A DNA stretch of 64,000 bases, taken from the NCBI GenBank assembly GCA_948144175.1, contig CANXME010002278.1:1-64000 (forward strand), in the 5' to 3' direction. Position numbers and translations under genes: made by a program. Positions 21,183 to 32,396 of this stretch are shown in pieces. The DNA comes from Closterium sp. NIES-65 (taxonomy: Eukaryota; Streptophyta; Zygnematophyceae; Desmidiales; Closteriaceae). The notes under the pieces are model-generated. The model was not told the DNA's origin, ran no database searches, and was given only the letters and a program-made list of their open reading frames with translations. How positions within the stretch are numbered: the first letter of the stretch is position 1; each line of letters opens with the position of its first letter.

Positions 21183-21390
21183 AGGCACACCCCTATTCGT
21201 CAGGCACATCCCTATTCGTCAGGCACACACCTATTCGTCAGGCACATCCCTATTCGTCAGGCACATCCCTATTCGTCAGGCACACCCCTATTCGTCAGGC
21301 ACGTCCCTATTCGTTAGGCACATCCCTATTCGTCAGGCACACCCCTATTTGTCAGGCACACGCCTATTCGTCAGGCACATCCCCTACTCA
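21183..21390 (+). repeat. 19-bp minisatellite AGGCACATCCCTATTCGTC
   Basis: Eleven copies of a 19-base unit, with ACATCC/ACACCC variants. It gives frames repeating QAHPYSSGTSLFVRHIPIR. Confidence 0.95.
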
Positions 21391-23194
21391 GATTACGTAC
21401 GGTGTCCTTTTGTCGGCATTCACACTGGCTCAAGAATGTCGCCAGGGTCGGCATTCAACCACACATGGCTTGTGAAGGTGGCAAGATACACGAGGGGAAC
21501 CACGTACTAGGGTCGATGTCTTTGCGATATCAAGGCCTCGCTATTCGATGCCGGCCTCTCAGCTGGTGGCATGGCGGCGCTGCACGGCGATAGAGGTAAG
21601 AGAAGAGAAGTGTCGCAGGATGTAGTGGCAATATCTGTCACCAATTGTCATACCCAACATCCAACCAATTCTCCCGCCACCCCGATCAGGTTATCCAGCG
21701 CCTTCGCTCATCTCTCCCCTATCTTCTCCGCCTTCCTTCCTGTTGTCAATTATCTAATCGTATAAACGCATCGATACCGGCTCCCATCATGCCATCCACC
21801 TCCTTTCTTAAAGTTCACCTTGTGCACAAACTAGCGCACCCCCAACACAGACAAGCAGCAGCGCCATAGCAAGCAATCACAATGCAGTCATCGCTTTATG
21901 CTCTTGGCAATTCCTTTGCAGTCGAATAACTACTTTGCAACAGATTCCCTCAAAAGTGCAATCTAGTTCGCAACGCTCGTCTAGTCGTGCACGCCTGACG
22001 TGACGCCGCCGTGCACGACTTGACGACTGTTTACAGTGCTTGCTAAGCTTTGAAAGCATGGAATAGAGATGGTGGGGGGTCATAGGTACGGAGCGTCAAA
22101 GGACTCAAAAGCTTTGGCGAATGGAGGAAAATTGTGATCAAGGATATTGCTGCTGTGCGAGCTGAATTGATTCAACTGATTCTACAGGCATTCCTACACT
22201 GCAGGGAGGCATACACGTGAACCCCTGCATGCTCTTTCAACACCACTTTTACCTCGAAGCATTCTAGCACTTGCGTTAAGCATATGTAAGAGTTAACTAA
22301 GTAGTCCATTTTAGAACATCACGCTTGCCTTGACAGCACATGACTTGACAGCACATGCCTTGACAGCACATGCCATCTAAGGAAGGACTGCTTTCTCCTC
22401 AGCGCTTAGAATGAATCCTTGAATCAGCATGTATAAAAGCGGTTGGCAATTGCTACTATTTGCAATCTCTTTTGCATTAACCCCGTCACACTTGCTTGTA
22501 GGACTTGCATTTTGTTACTTTGTGAATCCCTCCTTTGTAGGCAAGCGTCGAATTCCGAAAAAAGAACAAGCAGAGCACGTTGCTCCTTGCATCTCAATCA
22601 TCCCCGCTCTTCTTTTCCATTTGTTTCCACTTCCATCCCCCTCTTTCTCCTAAAGGCATTCAGATTATGATGGGATTGCTTCATTTAGAAAGCATATAAG
22701 AGAAGCCATGTTGTGCGACTAATTGGAGAAGATACTACTTAGACATCCATTCCATCCCACTAAGGCGCATTTGATCCCATACCTCATCTCATCCCATACA
22801 TCATGCTACAGTGTGCATCCCACTCCACTGCCATTTTGGAATCAAACTTGCTTCCCTCAATGAACCGCCCTTGCGTCTCTGAACCTACCCATGCCTGCCA
22901 TTCACTCATTCCTGCCCTTCACCCGTGCATGTTCTTCACTCAGCAGAATCCCCTCAAGGTCGCTGGAACACTAGGAGCATGCCACACAATAGCAGCTGCT
23001 GTAACAAGCAGAGGGAGGTTGGAGGAGGGGGGAGAGGGGGGGGGGGGAGGGCATGAAGTGGGTAGAGTGGTGGGGGTGCAGTGACAAGGTGCAGCTGCAA
23101 TAGCCTGGTGTCACAACTCCATGCAGTGACAAGGTGCAGCTGCAATAGCCTTTGTCTGATCTTGTTATACCGAATTCATAACTACATTGTGGTG
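21391..23194. other. Mostly non-coding, no gene seen
   Basis: Unique-looking AT-richer sequence. There is a short triplicate of CTTGACAGCACATG at 22330-22375 and a CATCTCATCCCATAC duplication at 22770-22800. No protein or RNA gene supported. Confidence 0.4.
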
Positions 23195-23370
23195 AGCGCT
23201 GGAGACACACAGCGACCTCGGTGGAGAGGAGAGGAGGGCGGCCTGCTGAGAGGAGCACCACTGCAGCACACTCTGAGATATTCTCCCCTCCCCTCCCATG
23301 CATGCCATCGCTGCCTGCATTCCACTCGCATGCCACTTGAATCACGTCCATCTCTTCCAATGCATGGATG
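23195..23370 (+). repeat. Dispersed segment paired with 20320-20500
   Basis: GGAGACACACAGCGACC, GGAGAGGAGAGGAGGG, CACCACTGCAGCACAC and GCATGCCACTTGAATC follow the same order as the copy near 20330-20490. Confidence 0.5.
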
Positions 23371-23504
23371 GACGCCATGGGCATTCCAACATCAGGGTTT
23401 ACGTCTTGTCTTGCATGGTTTTGCATTGTCTGAGCCTGCACTTATCTCGTCCGATCTGTTGTGGCCTAGTCAGGCATGCCCCGCCCTGGCCTGCTGTGTC
23501 CTGG

Positions 23505-23675
23505 TTTCGCCTGGTATGGCCTGGTATGGCCTGGTATGGCCTGGTATGGCCTGGTATGGCCTGGTCTGGCCTGGTCTGGCCTGGTCTGGCCTGGTATGGC
23601 CTGGTTTGGCCTGGTCTGGCCTGGTCTGGCCTGGTCTGGCCTGGTCTGGCCTGGTCTGGCCTGGTCTGGCCTGCT
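23505..23675 (+). repeat. 10-bp minisatellite CTGGTATGGC/CTGGTCTGGC
   Basis: About 17 copies. As the unit length is not a multiple of three, all frames repeat as 10-residue peptides (GLVWPGLAWS-like). Confidence 0.95.
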
Positions 23676-23744
23676 ATGGGGCCTGACTTGAGGGCCACAA
23701 GGTTTGCCTTGAGGTCTTACAACAAATCTGAGGGCCTGCTATCA

Positions 23745-24000
23745 CCACCATCTCGCTCCCACCACCATCTCACTCCCACCACCACCTCACTCCCACTTTC
23801 ATCTCACTCCCACCACCACCTCACTCCCACCGCCATCTCACTCCCACCACCGTCTCACTCCCACCACCGTCTCACTCCCACCACCATCGCACTCCCACCA
23901 TCATCTCACTCCCACCACCATCTCACTCCCACTATCATCTCACTCCCACCACCACCTCACTCCCACTATCATCTCATTCCCACCAACTATCATCTCATTC
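23745..24000 (+). repeat. 17-bp minisatellite CTCACTCCCACCACCAT
   Basis: About 15 copies. The same unit makes the long array at 30398-31146 and short tracts at 24540-24640, 31545-31600 and 44490-44525. Confidence 0.95.
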
Positions 24001-24528
24001 CAGGGCTGACGTAAAAAAAAAAAAAACCACTCTGAAGCAGGGGAGGAAAAAAATCGTTTAGTCTGAGGGTCATTTCCCAAGTTCTGAGTACTCTGAAATG
24101 TCAGGTTTGAAAAAAATCATTAGTCTGAAAAGTTTTAAGTTTGTAAAACCACATCCGAGTTGGTTAATAGCGAGTATCTGTCAAGTGAGTTTGGCCTAGG
24201 GAAAACGTTGCGGAGTTGGCGAGAAGCAGGAGTAAGAGGGGGCGGGGGAAGGGGGAGGGGGGAGGGGGGCAGGGGGGGAATTGAATGTAATTCGATAGAG
24301 GGGGAGGGGGGAGGACTGAAATTCGGCAATTTCAGGGGCCATACTCCCTGTAGTCTCGAGTCTCAATATCGCACAATGAAGTACTCTGAGGCCTTCAGAG
24401 TTCAAAAACTAACAGGTCTGAGGCCTTCAGAGTTCAAAATACAGGAATACTGAAATTTCAGGAAAGGCGAAAAAAAGAGTCTGAGATTTCAGACAATCAA
24501 CTAAAATAGTCTGATAAAATCAGCCCTG
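24001..24528. mobile_element. hAT-type MITE
   Basis: A 528-bp AT-richer block with perfect 9-bp terminal inverted repeats: CAGGGCTGA at 24001-24009 and TCAGCCCTG at 24520-24528. The 8 bases outside are TCTCATTC on the left and ACTCATTC on the right, a 7/8 match compatible with a hAT 8-bp target duplication (caution: the flank is itself repetitive). Inside are repeated TCTGA-type subterminal motifs, an internal duplication of TCTGAGGCCTTCAGAGTTCA (24383 and 24417 regions), and no coding capacity. It sits inside a 17-bp minisatellite, so its borders stand out clearly. Confidence 0.75.
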
Positions 24529-24599
24529 ACTCATTCCCATTATCATCTCACCCCGACTATCTTCTCATTCCCACTATTATCTCACCCCGACTATCATCT

Positions 24600-26026
24600 C
24601 AATCCCACTATCATCTCACTCCCACCACCATATCTGCCATGCATGCAAGCAGCAAGAGGTCCAAGAGCCAGGAAGGCTACCTCTGTCTAGAAATTGTTTG
24701 AATGAAGTTATATGCTTGAGATACGTAATTGAGACGCACTAGCTAAGTAGTTTGCATGCGTTGTAGCGCGTTAATGGTTTCCAGCAATGGTTGAACTTAG
24801 CAAGTATCTCGTAGAATTTGCGGAGAGATTGATTGGGGGGATTTAAAATAGTACGTCGAACTGTTTGATTACGTTAAGTTTTCTTAAGGAATTACAAGTT
24901 TCTGCTGTAGATCACTCTGGTTTGTATGTTCCGAAGAGTTCGCTTCAACTGGTTCGGCCTATTATTCGCCCCGAACCACTTTCGACTCGCTTACGGACCT
25001 TTCGCCTTGTTCCGAGCCTCGCTCCCTAGGTCCATGCCTAGCTCGGCTATGCCTACTTTGGTCCCTGTTCTAAACAGCCGTGGGACATTCTGTTCTGTAG
25101 GTTTCTAGTTTGCAAAAGCCTCGCACTCATAACAGTTTTTTCATTGAATCAAAATTTTCGAAGGAATACACAGCACCTGCGTTAGTGGCTCGATAGCGGC
25201 CGTGTAAAAGCGGCAGACAGGGAGACGGCGAAAAAGGAACTGTGGACGACAAAAACGGAACAGCTGACGAGCGACGGTAGACGGCGAGAGAGCGATGACC
25301 GACGGTAGACGACGAACGACGAGTGGCGGTAGACGACGAGAGAGCGACAGGCGATAATAGACGACGAACGACGAGTGGCGGTAGACGACGAAAGAGCAAC
25401 AGTAGACGACGAAAACGAAGGCGGGTCTCCCGGCGGCGGCAGCAGCGGAAGTAGCAGCGTCGCTGCGAGCAGCAAAGGCCGACGCGGCGGTGGCATTGGC
25501 CGCCGCGATCCTCGCTGCGTGCGCGCCTCTACCCCCGCCTCCGCGAGAGTCCACGCAAATTGGCTTCCGCCCTTGTGGGAGGGGGGACGCAGATGTGGTT
25601 AGCAGTGGCGGCCGGCCTCACTCACTGGGAAGGGGAGGCGGAGCGGGGAGGGGAGGCGTAGGTAGGGGAGGGGGAAGGGGGAATGCGGGCGCGTGGAGTT
25701 TGGGTTTGGCGGAAACGAGGCGACAGGGAGCGGAGCAGGAGTGCGGAGGATGGGGGAAGGGGCAGGCGGAGGGGTGAGGAAGGGCGGGAGAGAGGGAAAG
25801 GGGGAAAGCGCGCCACCAGGGACCAGAGGAGGGGCGCAAGAGGGGGCCGCGGAGGAGCGCCTGTAGAGAGCCGCGATGGGGGCTGCGAGTGGGTAGGCGA
25901 AGGCGCGAGAGGAGAAAGGACAGAGAGATTGGAGGGGAGAAGGGGTAAGCAGGGGAGGAGAAGGGAGGGGAAGAGAAGAGAGGGAAAGAAGGCAGCGAGG
26001 CGAAAAAGGAAACTCATACGACCTCT
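24600..26026 (+). repeat. Composite dispersed repeat, copy B
   Basis: Near-complete copy. The core contains GCACTAGCTAAGTAG, GCATGCGTTGTAGCGCGTTA and GAGTTCGCTTCAACTGGTTC (24942-24961, the empty TRIM site). After it comes an ATAACAG end, then GACGACGA/CGGTAGACGACG units (25200-25410), a GC block with CCGCCTCCGCGAGAGTCC (25535-25555), and a purine-rich tract (25620-26000). It leads straight into the 16-bp array. Confidence 0.75.
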
Positions 26027-26510
26027 TGCAGCAGGTTAGGCAAGCAGCAGGTGAGGCAAGCAGCAGGTGAGGCAAGCAGCAGGTTAGGCAAGCAGCAGGT
26101 TAGGCAAGCAGCAGGTTAGGCAAGCAGCAGGTTAGGCAAGCACCAGGTTAGGCAAGCAGCAGGTTAGGCAAGCAGCAGGTTAGGCAAGCAGCAGGTTAGG
26201 CAAGCACCAGGTGAGGCAAGCAGCAGGTGAGGCAAGCAGCAGGTTAGGCAAGCAGCAGGTTAGGCAAGCAGCAGGTTAGGCAAGCAGCAGGTTAGGAAAG
26301 CAGCAGGTTAGGCAAGCAGCAGGTTAGGCAAGCAGCAGGTTATGCAAGCAGCAGGTTAGGCAAGCAGCAGGTTAGGCAAGCAGGAGGTGAGGCAAGCAGC
26401 AGGTTAGGCAAGCAGCAGGTTAGGAAAGCAGCAGGCTAGGAAAGCAGCAGGTTAGGCAAGCAGCAAGTTAGGCAAGCAGCAGGTTAGGCAAGCAGCAGGT
26501 GAGGCGCTGA
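26027..26510 (+). repeat. 16-bp minisatellite GCAGCAGGTTAGGCAA
   Basis: About 30 copies with GGTTAGG/GGTGAGG variants. It is the same unit and orientation as 45798-46275 and is closely related to 28089-28312. Each unit holds CAG|GTTAG or CAG|GTGAG, donor-like. Confidence 0.97.
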
Positions 26511-26597
26511 GTCGGTTGTTTGCCATTCAACGCCACTGAGTTATGGTTGTGACGCGCACCTGACACCTTGCCTTGGTGATTGCATCCACACCCCTCG

Positions 26598-26752
26598 CTG
26601 CACTGCACCCATCTCCTCCCTCACACCCATCTCCTCCCTCACACCCATCTCCTCCCTCACACCCATCTCCTCCCTCACACCCATCTCCTCCCTCACACCC
26701 ATCTCCTCCCTCACACCCATCTCCTCCCTCACACCCATCTCCTCCCCCGCAT
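26598..26752 (+). repeat. 18-bp minisatellite ACACCCATCTCCTCCCTC
   Basis: Eight near-perfect copies. Being a multiple of three, it gives HTHLLP or SPPSHP frames in the forward direction and EEMGVR on the reverse. Confidence 0.95.
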
Positions 26753-26764
26753 CAATGTCCTCCG

Positions 26765-27370
26765 GCACGTCAAATTTCCGCACCCCTCCTCCTCACGTCT
26801 TTTCTCTCCCCACCTCAAACTCCTCGTTCACCAGGTGCTCGCCAGGTGCTCGCCAGGTGCTCGCCAGGTGCTCACCCCCGAGCTCAGCGCGCTTCTCCAA
26901 TGGGCGTGCTGCTTACCACCAAGTGGAAGGGGTGCCTGGGGCAGGTGAGGGGGCGGGAGGGAGTGCTGACAGTGAATGGTGTGCAACGATGGGGAGAATG
27001 GGGGGAAGGGTGAGGAGAATGGAGTGGGCGAGGAGATTGGGGGGGTGATTATTATGCAAAACATTCCTGTGATTTCGCATCACCGTTTATCGCTTCTGTT
27101 GGATGGTCTTGAGGTGGGCTGTGTGCGAATGCACCACTCAATGTTTAAACCACCCCCACCCACCCTCCCCACCCCTCTTCCGCCCAATCCCCAGGTGGTC
27201 TTGAGATATCCCTCACATCCACCCTATCAGAAGCTGCTGCATGCAGCATTCAAAGTTCCACGTATCCCTATCCAACCAGCCTCACCACGACCACCCACCC
27301 CACCCACTCCTCTGTCGTCTCCCCAGGTGGCCTTGACGCTGCCCCTATCCCAACACATCACCACCCATCC
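26765..27370 (+). repeat. Segmental duplication, copy 1 (partner 36867-37590)
   Basis: CACGTCAAATTTCCGCACCC to the CAGGTGGCCTTGACGCTGCC region matches 36867-37565 at high identity, including an 11-bp CAGGTGCTCGC array (26831-26875). Relative to the partner it lacks about 70 bases of exon-like sequence after GATGGGGAG at 26990. The exon-like frame reads GVLLTTKWKGCLGQVRGREG. Confidence 0.8.
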
Positions 27371-27600
27371 TATCAGATGTCGCCACTGCATACAGCACCC
27401 CTATCCACCCATTCCCAACCGCCCATCCCATCCCAACCACCCATCCCATCCCAACCCTTTGCAGTCTCCTCAGGTGGCCTTGACGCTGCCCCTATCCCAA
27501 CACATCACCACGCATCCCATCAGATGCCGCCACTGCACGCAGCACCCCTATCTACCCATTCCCAACCGCCCATCCCATCCCAACCGCAGGGAAGGTGGGA
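27120..27600 (+). repeat. Tandem degenerate repeat, ATCAGATGCC family
   Basis: Three to four degenerate units of about 150 bases, each with CCCAGGTGGCCTTGACGCTG-like starts and ATCAGATGCCGCCACTGC-like middles. Two units (near 27324 and 27470) are almost identical over 80 bases. Confidence 0.6.
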
Positions 27601-28088
27601 TGGAGGGTAGGGGGGAGGAGGGGCGGGCGGGGGTAGAGTAGGAAGCATGCAGGGAAGAGGTGCAGGAGTGGGGGAAGAGGTGCAGGAGTGGGAGAAGAGG
27701 TGCAAGAGTGGGGGAAGAGCGTGGTCAGGACAGTGGGTGATAGGGAGGTGGATGGAAACCAGTGGTTAGGCGAGGACAAGGGTGGAGAAAGAAAGGCGAG
27801 AAGGGAAGAGAGATGGGAGAAGAGATGGAGCAGCAATGGAAAGAGGAAGAAATGACGAGGGCTGAGAGGAGCAAAGGTGATGAGGAGGGCAAGGTGGAAG
27901 AGTGCAGTGGGTGAGGAGAAGGAAGAGGAGGGAAAGAAGGAAGAGCGGTTGGAGGAGAAGGACGGGGAGGTGGAGGAGACGAATGTGGCATGGGCATGCA
28001 TGCATGCAGCAGGTAAGGCGAGGAGGTTTCAGAATCCTCAAGAACACCCTGCAGAATACAGGCGACCTCAGACACATGTAGGCGCGGA
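27600..28088. other. Purine-rich tract, no gene
   Basis: G/A-rich strand (GGAGAAGAGGTGCAGGAGTG repeats near 27655-27715). The open frames on the minus strand are Ser/Leu/Pro low complexity. Confidence 0.6.
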
Positions 28089-28312
28089 GGCATGCAGCAG
28101 GTGAGGCATGCAGCAGGTGAGGCATGCAGCAGGTGAGGCATGCAGCAGGTGAGGCATGCAGCAGGTGAGGCATGCAGTAGGTGAGGCATGCAGCAGATGA
28201 GGCATGCAGCAGATGAGGCATGCAGCAGGTGAAGCATGCAGCAGATGAGGCATGCAGCAGATGAGGCATGCAGCAGGCGAGGCATGCAGCAGGCGAGGCA
28301 TGCAGTAGGAGA
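28089..28312 (+). repeat. 16-bp minisatellite GGCATGCAGCAGGTGA
   Basis: About 14 copies. It differs from the 26027 and 45798 arrays by CATG in place of CAAG. Confidence 0.95.
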
Positions 28313-28745
28313 GGCGAAACACGGGGGGTGCAGAAGGTGCAGTAGGTGCAGTAGGGGAGGCGGAGCGGCGAGGGGAGGCACAGAGAGGGGAGGGGGAAGT
28401 AAGTGAGGATGCGGGAGCCCGTGGCTTGGGTTTGACGGAAACGAGGTGAGGGGTGGGAGCAAGGGAAGCAGTGGACAGGCGGAGGGGTGGAAACAGGCGC
28501 GAGAAGGGGCAGGGAGTGGAGGGGAGAGTGGAGGAGAGGCACGTGGATGGAGAACGAGTGGGTAGGCGAAGGCGAGAGAGGAGAAAGGGAGGAGGTATTG
28601 GAGGGGAGAAGGGGCAAGCAGGGGAGGAGAAGGGAGGGGAGGATAAGGAACGGGAGGTGATTGGAGGGAAAAGAAGATAGGGCAAAAGGGCAGCGCGGTG
28701 AAATGGCAGAGGTGGAGGCATGCAGCAGGTGAGGCGGTGAGTCGA
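28313..28745 (+). repeat. Composite dispersed repeat, purine-rich end (fragment)
   Basis: GGAGGCGGAGCGGCGAGGGG, TTGGGTTTGACGGAAACGAG and a GGCATGCAGCAGGTGAGGC end match the 3' part of copies B, F and G. The order relative to the 16-bp array is reversed here (array first), so the fragment has been rearranged. Confidence 0.6.
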
Positions 28746-28799
28746 TCACTCGCCATTCAACAGCACCATCGAGCATGGTTTCTGAGTCGGCTCAGAAAA

Positions 28800-29290
28800 G
28801 ACAGGGGAAAAGGAAGATGTGAATGGGGGGGCATGGCTCAGCTGTCTTGTATTCTGGATGTCCATGTGTGAGGGGTGAGTGCTGGCTGAGGTGAATGGGG
28901 GGGCAAATGGGAGTGTTCATGGTGGTTCGGCTGGTGAGGTGAGGAATGAGGTTCCTGGCTGTTGTGAGTGCAGGCTGAGGTGGGAAATGGTTTCTTTCCA
29001 AATGTTGCCTTGCCAAGGTGAGTGCAGGTTAGTGAAGGGTTGGTCAAGGTGACTCCACGCGAGTGACCTGGCAAAATGGAGGGAAGGGTGGGAGGGGAAT
29101 GCAAGAAGTGTGTGTGTTATAGATGGTGATTCATTCATGTGGTAAATGTGTAGTGGGGAATGAGCGGTGCTGACTGTGGTGGTGGAAGGAAGGCGAGACC
29201 AGGCGGAAGCGGGAGGTGGTGTGAGTGGGGTTGAATCCGGAGAAAATGCAAGTAGGGAGTAAGCAGTTGCTATGACGAAGGTCAAGTCGC
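28800..29290 (+). repeat. Degenerate GTGAGTGCAGGCTGAGG repeat
   Basis: Loose copies of CCAAGGTGAGTGCAGG and GTGAGTGCAGGCTGAGGTGG, the same family as 37600-38340, 39100-39480 and 43000-44010. No gene was seen. Confidence 0.5.
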
Positions 29291-29403
29291 TTCATGCATA
29301 CCCTCTTGCTTGCACTGCACTTTCCCCATTATGAGCCAGAAGATGATGGACAGCGATTGCCATGTCTCATTCATCGTGCCAGTCTTTGAACCGCCCGCGC
29401 TGC

Positions 29404-29883
29404 CGGGTGAGTAGCGGGTGACTGGCGGGTGACTGGCGGGTGACTGGCGGGTGAGTGGCGGGTGAGTGGCGGGTGAGTGGCGGGTGAGTGGCGGGTGAGT
29501 GGCGGGTGAGTGGCGGGTGAGTGGCGGGTGAGTAGCGGGTGAGTGGCGGGCGGGTGAGTGGCGGGTGAGTGGCGGGTGAGTGGCGGGTGAGTAGCGGGTG
29601 AGTGGCGGGTGAGTAGCGGGCGAGTGGCGGGCGAGTGGCGGGTGAGTAGCGGGTGAGTGGCGGGTGAGTGGCGGGTGAGTGGCGGGTGAGTGGCGGGTGA
29701 GTGGCGGGTGAGTGGCGGGTGAGTGGCGGGTGAGTGGCGGGTGAGTGGCGGGTGCGTGGCGGGTGCGTGGCGGGTGAGTGGCGGGTGAGTGGCGGGTGAG
29801 TGGCGGGTGAGTGGCGGGTGAGTGGCGGGTGAGTGGCGGGTGAGTGGCGGGTGAGTGGCGGGTGAGTGGCGGGTGAGTGGCGT
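29404..29883 (+). repeat. 11-bp minisatellite GTGGCGGGTGA
   Basis: About 43 copies. The array starts right after CTTTGAACCGCCCGCGCTGC-CGGGTGAGTAG, an exon-like end with a GTGAGT donor; a related end is at 39058-39085. Minus-strand frames repeat RHSPATHPPLT. Confidence 0.97.
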
Positions 29884-30061
29884 GCCGTGGGCATCCCCTC
29901 TGGACGACAATGGGGCGCACAGGCTGCCTGGCTGCTGAAGAACGCTCACTGGCCAAGGTAAGGTGGGGAAGGTGACGAGAGGTTGAGATGGGATGTGGTA
30001 CGGGTAACACGCGGTGGGGAAGGGTGGGGAAGGGTGCATGGGTGAAGGGTGATGAGTGTGA

Positions 30062-30237
30062 TGGGGCATGAGTGATGGGCATGAGTGATGGGCATGAGTG
30101 ATGGGCATGAGTGATGGGCATGAGTGATGGGCATGAGTGATGGGCATGAGTGATGGGCATGAGTGATGGGCATGAGTGATGGGCATGAGTGATGGGCATG
30201 AGTAATGGGCATGAGTGATGGGCATGAGTGATGGGCA
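30062..30237 (+). repeat. 13-bp minisatellite GATGGGCATGAGT
   Basis: Thirteen near-perfect copies. Confidence 0.97.
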
Positions 30238-30397
30238 TTTCCAACATTATTGAGGCTCAGAGTGGTTTTAGTGGGACCAGCCGAAGGTGCGCACACACGG
30301 TTCTTAGCAATTCAGGCGAATGGATGGGGGAATGATGGGAACCGATAGGGGCAGCACATCCCCACCCAGCCTGGGCGAGGTGGATGTAGATGAAGTG

Positions 30398-31146
30398 AAC
30401 ACCTCACTCCCACCACCATCTCACTCCCACCACCATCTCACTCCCACCACCATCTCACTCCCACCACCATCTCACTCCCACCACCATCTCACTCGCACCA
30501 CCATCTCACTCCCACCACCCTCTCACTCCCACCACCATCTCACTCCCACCACCCTCTCACTCCCACCATCTCACTCCCACCACCTCCTCACTCCCACCAC
30601 CTCATCACTCCCACCACCATCTCACTCCCACCACCATCTCACTCCCACCACCTCCTCACTCCCACCACCATCTCACTCCCACCACCATCTCACTCCCACC
30701 ACCATCTCACTCCCACCACCTCCTCACTCCCACCACCCTCTCACTCACACCACCTCCGCACTCCCACCACCTCCTCACTCCCACCACCTCCTCACTCCCA
30801 CCACCTCCTCACTCCCACCACCTCCTCACTCCCACCTCCTCCTCACTCCCACCACCTCCTCACTCCCACCACCTCCTCACTCCCACCACCTCCTCACTCC
30901 CACCACCTCGTCACTCCCACCACCTCCTCACTCCCACCACCTCCTCACTCCCACCACCTCCTCACTCCCACCACCTCCGCACTCCCACCACCTCCTCACT
31001 CCCACCACCTCCTCACTCCCACCACCTCCTCACTCCCACCACCTCCTCACTCCCACCTCCTCCTCACTCTCACCACCTCCTCACTCCCACCACCTCCTCA
31101 CTCCCACCACCTCCTCACTCCCACCACCTCCTCACTCCCACCACCA
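30398..31146 (+). repeat. Long 17-bp minisatellite CTCACTCCCACCACCWY
   Basis: About 44 copies. CCACCATCT units dominate on the left and CCACCTCCT units on the right, so the array has two subfamilies. The 296-codon His/Ser/Pro frame across it is a repeat by-product. It leads into composite-repeat copy C. Confidence 0.97.
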
Positions 31147-31398
31147 CCTCTGCTATGCAGAAGAGTCTGAAGGGGCAGCAAGAGGTCCAGTCAACCAGGC
31201 TGGAACCTAGACTCGCTACGGTCAAACGCGACGGCGTCCTGGCGACAGCCACCCTCTTGCTCCCTCCCACCGCCCTCTCACTTACGGCCATCCCTGCCAT
31301 GCAAGAAACGAAGCTCAAGGTGGCAGGTAGGTGTAACAGGTGACACTCTGGATCATGCCGTCTGGATCTTGAGCCTCTGGTGGGGGTGGAGGAGGGGT

Positions 31399-31451
<53 letters not shown>

Positions 31452-31950
31452 CCTGGAAATAGAGGGTCCGCTTTGGACCATAACTTGATCGGATGCATCA
31501 GTCCAGCCAGCTGTGCGGAGAAGTCAATCCACCCCATTCTTCCCCCACCATCTCACTCTCAACGCCATCTCACTCCCACCACCATCTCACTCCCACGCTT
31601 CCCCTGGGAAGGAAGCCAGACTGCAGTCAACACTTACTGCAGTCAAATGCAGAGTCCTGCCACAAGGGAGAATCTCCAACAACCCAATTGTAGCAGGCAG
31701 CTTGGGTTGTGTTGTGTGCCCCTTCACAAGATGTTTAAAACTGTACCGTTACGGTATTATTAAATCCCGTCGATGTACTGCACTAGCTAGGTTTGTTAGT
31801 ATGCGTTGTAGCGCATGAGTATTATTCACCTACGATATTTTAAATTCACAATCATCATGTTAGCATTTGTGGAGAGATTAATTGGGTTCACTTTATGATT
31901 ATTTTGTAGAAACGTGTTCATCACGTTCAGTTAGCTATATGGTTGTGTAA
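31147..31950 (+). repeat. Composite dispersed repeat, copy C (5' part)
   Basis: Contains AGCAAGAGGTCCAG, CTGCACTAGCTAGG, TATGCGTTGTAGCGCATGAG and TCACGTTCAGTTAGC. At 31951 it is cut by the LTR of a copia element, and the GTTCGCTT half of the core does not reappear downstream. Confidence 0.7.
31402..31450. repeat. Poly-G tract of 49 bases
   Basis: Uninterrupted G-run inside copy C, the longest homopolymer in the window. Confidence 0.95.
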
Positions 31951-32396
31951 TGTTGGAAACAATTAACTCTACGCGCCTCTGTCGTGTCGAAACACCAAGT
32001 CAGAAGCGAAGCAAAGCATATCGAAGCACTGGCGAGTCAACCCTCGGAGGTTGTGCAGTTGCTGGAGGTTACGCGAAAGTCAAAGGTCAGCGACCTTTGA
32101 CCTGACAAGTACAGCGCGACAGCAAGGACACACAACTGACTCATTACAGAGCAGTTGCCCGAGTCGTCACTGTATCGAACCGCAACAGCAACAGTAAAGT
32201 AGTTATAACTGTATCTCTTCATATTCCCTGTACCCTATATAATCTTGTATCTCTTTGCTTTAATCAATCAAATTTGCCCTCACATACTAGCGCAAGGTGG
32301 TTCACAACCCTTCATTAAACACTTCCGCTATTACATCAGTTATACCCACAGTTCACCCCTGCAAAGATCCCAAGGGCTATTTTTCTCAGCCCAACA
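31951..32396 (+). repeat. LTR of the 31951 copia element
   Basis: TGTTGGAAAC to CTCAGCCCAACA. It contains TATATAATCTTG near 32237 as a possible promoter TATA box. It is inserted in composite-repeat copy C. Confidence 0.8.

Noticed and set aside
25127-25554. Ser/Arg-rich minus-strand frames (also 54449-55102 and 40763-41104)
   Set aside because: They arise from the same GACGACGG-type units in composite-repeat copies B, D and E.
26027-26510. CRISPR-like array
   Set aside because: Units are contiguous with no unique spacers, and the genome is eukaryotic.
30320-31210. 296-codon His/Pro/Ser-rich protein
   Set aside because: Direct read-through of the 17-bp CTCACTCCCACCACC array, which also occurs in non-coding contexts.
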